Part shown: positions 36,757-47,269 of the stretch, piece after piece | Layout of the letters: the number at the start of each line of letters is the position of its first letter | How positions within the stretch are numbered: position 1 is the stretch's first letter | NCBI GenBank assembly: GCA_039881045.1 | Contig: JAYWVB010000030.1 | Location: 310,001 to 374,000, forward strand | Reading direction: 5' to 3' | DNA from: Chaetomium olivaceum | Taxonomy: Eukaryota > Ascomycota > Sordariomycetes > Sordariales > Chaetomiaceae | DNA length: 64,000 nt | The notes under the pieces: generated by a model | What the model saw: the letters and a program-made list of their open reading frames with translations, nothing else | What the model was told of the DNA's origin: nothing | Databases searched by the model: none | Made by a program: the position numbers and the translations under genes

Positions 36757-37119
36757 CGCCGTTGTCGCTTATATGTGAGGTTGGTAGTGAACATGTTCAT
36801 GTTTGCGATGTGTATGTATACTCTAGCTTGAAAACTCCTAGGTAAAGTGCTCGCCGAAAGGGAAAAGGTCAGACTGGAAAAGCTTTCATAGATGTTTGAG
36901 ACTATAATTTCTTCTTCTCTTCCTGCATTTGTCGTGTTTGGTTATCAGGACTTTGACGTTTCAGCCAATCCATGTTTCCCTTACGTATATCCGTATGTAC
37001 ACACCCAACTAGGGAATATCGGCTCAAAGCTTTGATCTCCATCACCCCAAACTCAGGACCCCATGCCCGATTTGGTGAGTTTTCAAGTCCAAGTCGACAT
37101 TGACCCCTGAATGTCCCCC
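36757..37119. other. Intergenic, convergent 3' ends
   Basis: 363 bp between the stop of NLR 2 (plus) and that of the secreted-protein gene (minus). Nothing else seen. Confidence 0.5.
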
Positions 37120-37479
37120 TTAAAAGCCCTGCCTCTCAACCTGAGCCTGCGCGGCAGCAATGGTCGCGGCAGCATTGGGGTCAACAAAGCCACAGCCGTT
37201 CTTGCCGTTCTGGAACTGAGCAGCCTCGGCCGAGCAGACGCCCACACCGCTCGCGTCGGCGCAGCAGCCGGAGCTGCAGTCGGCGTTGTTGACACAGCCG
37301 CCCGTGATGAACTGCTGACCGTTCCCGGCACCGACGTTCTTTGCACCCGCGTTGTTCGGGGTGATTTGCGCCGTGGCGGCGAGGGCGACTACTGGGGGTT
37401 AGCCGCTATCAAACGCGGGGAGTTGAAGGGTAGAACTTGGCTTACAGGTGAGGAGAGCGGCAATAGTGAGGCGGACCAT
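37120..37479 (-). CDS. Small cysteine-rich secreted protein, BAS2-like
   Basis: Two exons: 37479-37446 and 37391-37120, intron GTAAGC..CCCAG (54 bp); 101 residues. The intron hides the gene from simple reading-frame searches. A signal peptide (MVRLTIAALLT then LVALAATA) is followed by QITPNNAGAKNVGAGNG, a compact cysteine region (CVNNADCSSGCC, later C and C) and the helical tail AATIAAAQAQVERQGF; six Cys in all, so three possible disulfides. The pattern recalls biotrophy-associated secreted protein 2 (BAS2) of the rice blast fungus and its many homologues in saprotrophs. The name is from memory of the family; the role (host interaction or antagonism) is unknown. Confidence 0.8.
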
Positions 37480-38971
37480 TTTGAAGGTTGTTGGCGTTGG
37501 TGCTGTTTTAAAGGATGGTGTATTAGAATAATTTGACGGTATAAACTGTTCAACAGTGGCGACACCAGGTCGTGAGAATGAAACTGAGGCTGTGAGTCGG
37601 ATGATGAGAGAAGATGGGATGAGAGAAGATGGGATGATAACGCCATTTGGTGCAGCTTAGATACTCAAGATATAGGCTAGAAGAGGACATGCATCAACAT
37701 CGCCTCTCCCGTCCGCTGGTCGATCCCTTCCTTGCGAGTTGCTGTCCCAGATCGCCGCGACTGAAATCGTCGCGGATCTCACGTAGCACTTGTTGGAAAT
37801 GTGGATGAAGGGGACGGGTTACAATCAGCCGACAAGCGATACTGTTCCATCCACCATTTCAAAACCAGGAAGACCAGTACTGGTTTCTGCGTATTATCCG
37901 TCGCCAGCAAAGTGCTTGGACCGCTTTGTGAGGGCGGTGGTTTGGGAGTGTTTGATCGTCTTGATGCTTGGGATGACGGGGGCTTGGCATCAACGAGGAG
38001 TTGGTTCATGGTTGATGTGAGACGAACCACTGATCCAACTTTTTAACACGCTTTGTCATAATCCCTGATCATGTGTAACATCTGAATATGGGTGACGATT
38101 AGTAGTAAATATTGTGTGTTATGGCTGACGTACCCCTTTACGTACCCCTTTTCCACACCACCAACTCCGGGATCTCGCCTCCTTTTAACCTCAACCTGCC
38201 ACGCCAAACCATCACATACGACCATATCCTCGAGAAAGTACGGGATCCCGTCCGCTCTCCCCTAGTCAAACTCGAGAGAGCCAGATTAGTATGGGTCGGT
38301 GACCAGCGAATCCTGGTGTTGTCTGTTCTTTTTTGGAGACTAAAAGTCTCTCATTCCGACTTTTTGGCGTTCCGCGCGCTTAGCGGGTCTTTCCGGCCCT
38401 TGTAGCGGGCCAGCGGCGCAGTAGCCCCACTGTGGAGCGCGGCGCATCGATCCGATCCGAGGTCTTCATCGGAACGACCAGCTGACATGATCCGGAACGA
38501 CCTCATCTGATCTTTTCGGGAACTGCGACAGCAACAAGCGCGGGACGGGACGGGGCGCGCCGCGTCAGGCCCGCGCTCCCCCAACCGGATAGTAGGGTGG
38601 AAAAGGCATGCGTGCTCCTTCCTTGGTTGCTCCAATCGCGGGCCTTGGTGCATAGAATCAGGATCACAAGACTGTGTCGCTGATGCTCCCGATATGTCCG
38701 TGGTGCGCTGGCTTCACAGTTACCGTTAGAAGACTTTGCGCCGTTTGTCTCGCAAATGAAGAGAAAGTATTAAGCACGGAGTTGCTCTACTGCCATTCGT
38801 CAATAGCACCGCCACAGCTTTCTTTTGGACGGCCGACAACCAAACAAACCAGCCTCACCGCATCTTTCAGCTCCGCCCCGCGATAACCGCGCGAAATGCA
38901 GCTATTGACTTCACATTGTTTTACCGTTGCATAGTATCTCTTCTTTCTCGACAAGAATCCTCATCGGAACC
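37480..38971. other. Intergenic upstream of NLR 3
   Basis: About 1.5 kb. It holds short perfect inverted repeats (GAGACT-AAA-AGTCTC near 38336; GGCCC-7-GGGCC near 38395) and two copies of CGGAACGACC (38470-38510). No supported gene. Confidence 0.45.
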
Positions 38972-41900
38972 ATGTCTGCTGAATACAAGCCGAAATCGCG
39001 GAAGAAGTGGTGGAAGGAGCTCTGCGGGTGTCTTCGTGCAGCCTCGCCGGCTCCGTCTGCCACGCCGTCGACAGGTATGTTGAGACTCTGTCTCGCATCG
39101 CAAGGCTTCTCGTAACTGACATTCTCCGGCAGACATCCGGTCATCCGATCAGGGAAATGTAGAACACGGATCGAAAGCGTCTTCCATTGTCGCGACAGAG
39201 TCATGTGCTCCTCCCTCCCCGTCTGCCGCAGCAGCGAAGGCCGCCCAACCCCGCACAGATGCGAGAGTCCCCAACGATCACCAACCACCCGCGGCATCGC
39301 AAGCACTGCCTCCTGCTCTGCCCGCCGAACCCGCACCCAAACCATCGCCGACCGAATCCACAGAGCAACCGACCCCTGTACTTCCCGTATCCGAGAGACT
39401 GTGGAATGCCGCGTACGACAGCCTTGAGACGGACAATGTAGAGCTTGTGAAGTCATACCTGAAAACGTTAAAAACAGTTCTCGACAAATCAGATGTTACC
39501 CCTGACACCGACATCTCGGCCGAGTTCCATGGCCCGACCAAACGACAGATGCATATGAGGAGGCTGGTGGAGGAAGGCCGGGCGAACATTTCCAGAGCGT
39601 CCAAGATTACGACCGGAGTAGGCGACGGCGCCGATATCGTTCTGTCGTTCAAGGGAATAATTGACCTGGCTGTCCAAAGCGTGCCGCAGGCTGCGCTTCC
39701 GTGGGCCGGTGTTTGCGTTGGGCTGCAGGTAAGCAGGCATCCTTTGAATACCCCTCTGTGCTTGGCTCTGCTAATATGCCTCCAGATGCTCCGGAATCCT
39801 GCGCAAGCGACGAAATCCAACCCCGCTGGTATCGCCCATGTCATCTCCAGAATGGACTGGTACTGCGCCCTCACCGAACATCTCCTGAACAAGGACAATA
39901 TTACCGCTGGCAAGGACTTCCAAGCAGTCTTGCGCCAGCTGGAAAAGGAGATTATCGAGCTCTATAAAGCTCTTCTCCTGTACCAGATGAAGAGTGTTTG
40001 TTCTTACTATCGCAACCAAGGTCTCGTCTTCCTTCGCGGGATGCTGAATTTGGATGATTGGGACGGCGATCTGAAAAGCGTTACAGACGCAGAAGCCATC
40101 GTCCAAAACGATACCGCCCAGTTTTTCCAAGAACAGACGAGGACTTTCCTAGGGGATCTCGTCAGTTGCGCTAAGGGGATGGAAGCACGGCTCGGCGACG
40201 TCCATCAGACCCTTCGAGACTTCATCTCGCTGCAGAAGGACGCCCGTAGGGATGATATCGAGTCAGCGTGCCGCAGAGATCTCCGCGTCGTTGATCCGCA
40301 ACACGATATGGAGCGGATCGAGAAGAGTAAGGATGAGCTGCTCGATGACGCGTACAAGTGGATCCTTCGCACCCCGGAGTATACAGCGTTCACAAACTGG
40401 GACGATAGCGGATCCGATCGTCCGCCACGTCGATTGCTCTGGGTAAAAGGACACGCCGGCACGGGAAAGACGATGCTTATGATCGGCCTCATTCGCCAAC
40501 TCTCGGATCAACCTGTTGCCCTATCACCAGCACTTTCCTTCTTCTTCTGCCAAGGGACAGACACAGCCTTGAACAACGCCACCGCCGTCCTCAGGTCTTT
40601 GATCTGGCTTCTTCTTCTTCAGCAGCCATGCCTCATATCCCATCTACTTCAGAAGTACAAAGAGTCAGGCGCGGATCTCTTCAGGGACCAAAATGCCTTC
40701 GTCGCCCTGTCCGAGGCGTTTCGGAATATGTTGAAGGATCCTCAGTTGTCACCTGTGTACCTCGCGGTCGATGCGCTTGACGAGTGCGCGCACCGGCGGT
40801 CAGAGCTTATCCATCTCATTTCGGCTTCTCTCAACCTCTCCCAGAAGGTGAGATGGCTGCTCTCTAGCCGACCAGAAGTTGACCTTCTCTCTGAGCTCAA
40901 GGATCCGGGCACCAACTCCCCAGACGCTTCCAAATCCCTTGTCGAGCTGGACACCCAACGTCTGGAAGAGCCTGTCAACGCATTCATTGATCACAAGCTC
41001 ATCACCCTCAGGTGCAGAAAAGGATACAGTGACAGCGTTTTGGCTGAGGTCTCCCGTGAAGTCCGCGGACGAGCAGAGAACACTTTCCTCTGGGTGGCTC
41101 TCGCGTTCAAAGTTCTCGAAACAGTGCACGGACGGTACGCAGCCAAACGTATCACAGAGATGCCTCCTGGCTTGTCGGAGTTGTACGATCATATGATGAC
41201 CAGGATTGAGGCAGGCCAAATGATCGAGCCCCAGGATTGTAAGACGGTCTTGGTGGTTACGTCTCTTGCCTTCCGACCGCTGTCTATCCCTGAGCTTTCC
41301 GTACTTGCCGGCTTGCCATCGGACGTTGCGGAGACGGCTATCGAGATGTGCGGCTCATTTCTCACAATCACCAAGGGAACAGTCAATTTGATCCACCAGT
41401 CGGCTAAAGACTACCTGGAGAAGAATTACAAGTCCAGACTTCAACCAGTTGGGCCCGCTCAAGGGCATGCCGAGATCGGCAGTCGCTCATTTGATGCGAT
41501 GACCTCAATGCTAAGACGCAACATATACGACCTCGACCCCGGCTTCAAACCGGAGAATATGGCGCCCCCTGACCCAGATCCGCTAGCTCCAATACGATAC
41601 TCTTGTGTCTTCTGGGCCGACCATCTCTGCTCCCTGAATAGCGACAACTCCAGGTTTCTAGGAGAACTGACAGACGACGAGAAAGTGTTTGGATTCCTGA
41701 AGGAATACTTCCTCCGCTGGCTTGAGAGTTTGTCTCTTATAGGGAAGCTTTCTAGTGGGCTGTTCTCGATAAGAAAGATTCTGTATACCGCTCAGGTATG
41801 TTGTCAATGCCGTATTATTGTTAGATTACTAAATCCAGTCAGTTACAACCGGACATCAACCCTTATCTTCTTGAGTTGTTGAATGACGCAGAGAAGTTTG

Positions 41901-42500
41901 TATTTAGTCACAGATCGATCATAGAACGGGCCCCCTTGTAGACCTACGGCTCCGCGCTCGTATTCAGCCCAGCTTTGAGCGAGATTAGAAATCGGTATTG
42001 GAAGGAAAGGTTGTCTTTTATCGAAATGACCGCTGGCATTAGCGACCGCTGGGGCGCGCACCGGCAGACGCTCGAGGGGCATGGCGGCTCGGTCAACGCA
42101 GTGGCGTTCTCGCCGGACGGCAAGACGCTCGCGTCGGCTTCGTCCGATCGGACCATCCGGCTCTGGGATACGGCGACCGGCGCGCACCGGCAGACGCTCG
42201 AGGGGCATGGCGGCCCGGTCAACGCAGTGGCGTTCTCGCCGGACGGCAAGACGCTCGAGACAGACCGAGGGCTGCTGAGCATAACCGTAAATTCCGAAAC
42301 TTCAAGCAGCTCTGAAGGCCAGAAACCCGCCAGTAGTTCTCTCTTCGTCGGCGACTATTGGGTCACAATATATGGGAAGCGTGTTCTTTGGCTTCCCGTT
42401 GACTATCGGGCAACATGTGTGGCGGTTCATGATCATACACTCATCCTAGGACATAGCTCTGGCCGGGTGACGTTTTTTTGGTTTGCTTTTACAGAGTAAT
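38972..42500 (+). pseudogene. STAND/NLR protein: NACHT - WD40 repeats (HET-E/HET-D type), with in-frame TAG
   Basis: Exons 38972-39074, 39133-39728, 39786-41795 and 41843 on. After a variable Pro/Ala-rich N-terminus, residues about 130-430 fit the NACHT-associated N-terminal domain (LWNAAYDSLETDN, FKGIIDLAVQSVPQAALPWAGVC). Walker A is GHAGTGKT (residues 455-462), Walker B VDALDE (about 561-566), then WLLSSRPEVD and a winged-helix part. At 41939-41941 a TAG interrupts the linker (SIIERAPL stop TYGSALVF); the frame is otherwise the same on both sides. Beyond it are two WD40 units, then a non-repeat tail ending at 42500. The same architecture controls heterokaryon incompatibility in Podospora (het-e, het-d, het-r). 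The predicted product stops at residue 935, without repeats. Confidence 0.87.
42053..42257 (+). repeat. Two nearly identical WD40 units (126-bp period)
   Basis: The block 42053-42131 recurs at 42179-42257 with only one base different (GGCTCGG/GGCCCGG) over about 79 bp. Each encodes GAHRQTLEGHGG(S/P)VNAVAFS and PDGKTL. The second unit breaks off after PDGKTLE into unrelated sequence. Such DNA-level identity is typical of incompatibility NLR repeats that evolve by unequal exchange. Two units cannot form a seven-blade propeller. Confidence 0.9.
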
Positions 42501-43779
42501 GGATTTTCTACAATCGCTGTAATGCCCCATATATTTAATTATCTCTGCTTAAGTGAAGGGCCTGGTAGCCGTGTCTGCTTTATATGGTTTACTTTTCGCC
42601 CCTGACGTAGTTATTGACACTACTTGCCACTTATCTGAGGTTAACCGCCGGTCCTCGGCCTCGATAAGAAACGGAATATCCGTCTTCCAGGTGTGACGTT
42701 GTTGCAGCAACACAAGATATATTTAGCTGGGAGAGAGAGGTGCAGATTTGGTATAGGGCGCGACGAAGCGGAATAGTGCGACATGATTGTCCGCGATGAT
42801 CTTGAGTAGAGGTTCACGCCTTAAAAGCAGCAAATGCCAGGCCAACACCGGAAGAAAGTCATCATGCAGCCGCAAGATCCCAGACAGTATTTACAGTAGC
42901 CGAGCCATAAAGCGCTCACACTTGTCAAGCGCCTGTGTCTCCGCCACGTACTCGTTAAGGTTCCTATGTCTCGTCCCACTCCTCCGCAGACCGGGTTGAA
43001 GGAAGCGCGGAAGGCATTAATGCCGTTCCCGATAGGATTATCTTTAATGACCTTGGACCGCGGTTGGTCCGCCATCTCAGCCAGACTAAGGAATAGAGTG
43101 TTGGCGATGACCTCAATCAATCTAGAGCAGGTTCAATGGAAGTAAGTTGGTGGACTCAACGCTGCAAGCGGTTAGAAACCGTGAATGGGGAGGCGACATT
43201 ATAGGTTGAACTCTGCAACAGGAGTGCCTCTAGTCACGGAGACATGGTCATCCTTGGGCAGAGGGCGCCGACAATGGAGCATTGGGCGGCGTGGACAACT
43301 CTACAGTTTTTAACCACTATCTCCGGAAGTTTTCATAACGGATCATGTAGGGGGTCCACGAGCGATAAACTACTGGCTCACCGGTAACAAGCGGTTGCAG
43401 GCCGGCTTACTAAAAATGAACGGTTTGCTTCGCTAACGCCCATGTAATTGAGCCACATGTGATGCGAGCTCTTTATCAACCGTTTATGTGGGAGACGTTT
43501 TCTCACGGGTTGCCAGGCCGTGGTAGGTATCACCTTGGATATGGTGTGGTTGCACGAGGAGCGGAGAGCGCGGTGAGCCGCATGAGGCTGAGCTTTGCGA
43601 GGCTTGTTTGGCAGGATACTACTGTCAGAGGGCTGCACTAGAAGGGTGAAAAGGGGCAGAGAGGGCAAGGGACAGTGCCTCTTAGGTTGGTGCGCCTTTG
43701 TGGTTGGATCAGATGTAGGGCCAACGCTAGCTCGGTACCTTTTTGGCGGCGAAGTTGCAGTGCAGTCATCACGTACTGT
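42501..43779. other. Intergenic with transposon or gene relics
   Basis: Apart from the chromodomain relic near 42.9-43.0 kb no gene is seen. The region is a likely landing zone for repeats between NLR 3 and the Helitrons. Confidence 0.45.
42899..43002 (-). pseudogene. Chromodomain fragment, degraded
   Basis: The minus strand reads NEYVAETQALDKCERFM next to a broken ETxEP segment, closely matching the C-terminal half of the chromodomain at 59938-60100 (EETWEPYENVAVTEALDEYERLHGR). Two stops and a short deletion inactivate it. It is either a relic of a related gene or of a chromodomain-bearing retroelement. Confidence 0.6.
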
Positions 43780-43994
43780 GCCTGGAGGAACGTACGAGGA
43801 ACGAGTGCCTGGAGGAACGTACGAGGAACGAGTACTTCCGAAAGGTTCCTTTTGCCTGGAGGAACGTACGAGGAACGAGTACTTCCGAAAGGTTCCTTTT
43901 GCCTGGAGGAACGTACGAGGAACGAGTACTTCCGAAAGGTTCCTTTTGCCTGGAGGAACGTACGAGGAACGAGTACTTCCGAAAGGTTCCTTTT
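43780..43994 (+). repeat. 47-bp minisatellite, 4 full copies and one partial
   Basis: Unit GCCTGGAGGAACGTACGAGG.. of 47 bp at 43807, 43854, 43901 and 43948, apparently identical, preceded by a 27-bp partial copy at 43780. The array stops exactly where the Helitron-related sequence starts. No spacers differ, so it is not a CRISPR-like array. Confidence 0.93.
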
Positions 43995-44439
43995 CCGAGA
44001 AAAACCATGGCCTGCTCAAGCACGGACCAATTCCCTGGAGTGACCCATAAAAAACCCATAAAACCCATAAAAAAAGCCGTGCCATATCTCCCTGTATACT
44101 GTGAAGTTTTACTGTGATTATCGTAACGATCGTGGAACGAGCCATCTTGTTTTGCGTGGAGGAACTTGCCTCTGACGATGAGCGTCTCGAAGTTGGGCTT
44201 GGCAGTGGTGATGCACGGACGGTCTGTTGGGGTCTGTCGGCTGTGGGGTTGCCCCGCTTTATAAGAGCCAATGAGATGGCGCAGCCCTAGGCAGCTTCAC
44301 CGACGACCACGAAAGGATGCAAATTACAGGCCAACAAGATGAGAAGGAAACTATCAATTGGAAGTAGCCTGTTCCGCTGGAAAAGAGCTCCAAAACAGAG
44401 CAACGGTGGAGAGCTGTGCTACGATCTGGGCTCGGAAAC

Positions 44440-46870
44440 CCCAGGGTCTCGCCAGAGCGCCGCGCCCTCTACGTCATCGGTTTCAGTCCCCTGGCCAGAT
44501 TCAGGCATGGCAGCCCATTCTTGAAACCACGGCTCTGAGACCTGTGGTTTGCTCGAACCGCCGTCTGGTCTCCTCGCCCCGTCGTTCCAGCTTGAGGATG
44601 GCGTCCCTCATGTCTTTATCAAGCACGTTCTTGGGCTCGATGAAGTCACTGCGCGCTGGCTTCCGAAACAGATGCAGCCCGTCCCAGCTTTGCGCCCTCG
44701 ACAGCTGCACGTACAGGCTCATGAAGCTGGGCCGCGTCGCCGTGCCACTCGAGTGGACGCCTTTAAGGTTGACGAGCACGTTGGAGAACTGCTTGCCCTG
44801 GCTCTTCTGATCTGTCATGGCGAAGGCCGGTGTGCAGAGAGGCCCCGTTCGGTGGTGACCCACCGAAAACCCGGCTTGCCCCTCCATCTGCCTTCTTTGC
44901 CCCGCATTTGGCTCGGGATGGCGACCGTCTTGCTCTTGATCAAGACGGTGCCGTTGGGGAGCCCGGGGATGGCGAGGCCGCGCTATCGTCTGACTGAAGG
45001 AGGACGGCCACCGGCGGTCCAAGATGGAAGTCACGTCGCTGGCGAGCGCGATGGTGCCGGCGGCGAGATCGGGAAGATGTCGACGCCCGAAAGGCGCCCC
45101 GTTGACCACCTTCAGCCCGACAAACTGGTTGCGAGTCACCACCACCGGCATCCTTGGCGTAGAAGAACAGGCCGGGGTCGGCAGCTGGAGTCGTCTCCGT
45201 AGCGGAGCACGTGGCATAGGTCCCCCGCACTCAATCGCTTCCCCGACTCAGTATCGTGCTTGGCCGCAAAGACTGAGATGTGCTTGCCGTGGGCACGAGC
45301 CCACTGGACGACGGCCGCCATGTTCAGGTCCCACCGGTCTTGGTTCAGAGGCGTGATGGCTCTCAGGCCATCTACGAAGGAGTACTTGCACGACGGTGTA
45401 TAGAGGCGTTGGCTCAGCCGCTGGAAGTCCAGCTCGTCTGCTCCCCACTGCGCAGGCGCCGGAGGAAGCCCCGCAGCCTTGGACAGCCGGCTGCGCGGAC
45501 CTGTTCGCGGAGGATGACGACGTTCGCGAACTGGAGGAACAGCTTATGCGCTGCTAGGTGCTTTGCCGAGCTGTCCGGTCTCTGTCCACCGGGGTCCTTA
45601 GGCGTTGGCAAGAGGAGGCTGGTCTGCAGGACGGGGTCGAACTGGAAGAAATCACCAAAGAACATGACCATCGGGATCCCCCGAACGGTCGATGCTGGTC
45701 GTCTCTGTACTGCTTCAGGCGGCTGTCCACCGCCGCGAGCGTGAGACCGCCCACCTGGCTGATCTCGTCGATAACCAGCATGATCATGTTTTTCCACCGC
45801 AGCTTCTCTTCTTCCGAGGTTCTTGGCTGTCGCGGCCCTGCCCTCAACGCAATATTTGCCGCCGAGTGCAGCGTCACTCCGCCGATAGCGCGGCCGCATT
45901 ACCGCTGGCGCCCGTCAGGAGCAGCGTGTGGAGACCGTCCTTCAGCCGGAACATGTCCTTGATGGCGTGGATGACGCGAGATTTGCCGGTGCCGCCCTCG
46001 CCGCCGACGTATGGAAATGCTGCCGACCCCCTTCTTCCTGCAGCCGTGTGCCGCGCTCGTCAAGAAACGCTGCCGGTAGTAAGACTGCCATCGACTGGAG
46101 CTTGTTCAGGGTCCAGCGCCTTGTGAGCCCCAGCGCCACATCGACGTATGTTGCATAACGTCCGAGCTCGAGCCGCATCTGTCCACCCGGGCCGACCCCT
46201 TCTGGAGATCTTTCGCATCCGTGAACGGGCAACCGTGGGCTCCCGTGTGGCTCGCCAGCATGCGCAGAAGACGGATTCGTTTGCCTGCCCTGGATCTTCG
46301 CCGTCACGCTGCTGTCCTCTTTCTTCTGGACCTTCAATACCGCGTCGATCTCCTCGCGGCTGGGCAATCCCATGCCGCGGAAAGGCGAGTCTTGGAGGTC
46401 CTGTAGCATGGTATAGAAATGGCGACCACGCTGGGCAGCATTGTTGTCGTCCTGGCTTGGGTCAACTGCCCTCGCCTCTTCGTCCAAGCGCCTCAGCGCC
46501 GAAGTCGCTGTCATATCTTTGATCTCGCTACCTCGAACCGCTGAAAGGACATCCAAGAAGGCTTCGTAGTGGGCCTGTGGATCGATGCCCCCACCATCCA
46601 GTCCGACGCCGTCATCGTCCCCCTCCCGGTCCTCAAAGTCAAGCCCGTCGACGACGTCTTCGTTTTCCTGTTCTAGCCCTTGCATCTTTCGGTCAGCACG
46701 GGCATCGTCCGCCGAGACGCGTAGCAGAGCGATATTCTGGACGTGTGAGCGGATTCGGGCGCCCAGCTGCCCCTCGAGCGATCGCCAAAGTCCTGGTATA
46801 TCGTCCGCTGGCTCAGCCTGAAACCTTTCCCATGGAACGAAGAGGGCGAGGTGCAGGACTGCGTTTCTGT
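44440..46870 (-). pseudogene. Helitron Pif1-type helicase domain, copy 1
   Basis: The minus strand, read in several frames, has an acidic linker (LEQENEDVVDGLDF), the helicase start (LNKLQSMAVLLPAAFLDERG), Walker A next to GGEGGTGKS (seen intact in copy 2), Walker B MLVIDEISQVGGLTLA, GDFFQFDPVLQTSLL, and motif VI LYVQLSRAQSWDGLHLF. Compared with copy 2 there are several one-base differences, so no continuous frame exists. The Pif1 part unwinds DNA during rolling-circle transposition. Confidence 0.8.
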
Positions 46871-47269
46871 ATGTGACTTGTAAGCCCTTTTCTTTTACGC
46901 CAAGAGGACCCTGCTACCTACCTCCTTACAAATTTCTCGTCCTGCTCTTCGAACTCGTCTGTGAGGCGGCCATGAAAAACGGGTACTGCTGTCTCCTTGG
47001 GAGTTCGGAGGCATTGAATCCATCCTTTGCAGACTGTTTCCGATGGTGGAAAAGGAACCGAGGTCGGGTCTCGCCGGTGACAATGCTCCTTTTTCAGGAC
47101 CACAAAGGACACGTAGTCATAGAAACAGAGGTGCTCGAGGATCGGCCCGCGGTGCTTGTACGCTTCCAAATAAGAGAGCTTGAAGCCGCTTTCTCCGAAG
47201 TAGACATTGTTTGGGTACGGCTCTTCACCAAGGTTCGCCAATGCTTCTCGCAGACCCGGCCACTGTCTA

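Noticed and set aside
43780..43994. CRISPR-like array or coding repeat protein
   Set aside because: Units are contiguous and identical with no variable spacers. Open frames through it exist only because 47-bp units cycle all frames.
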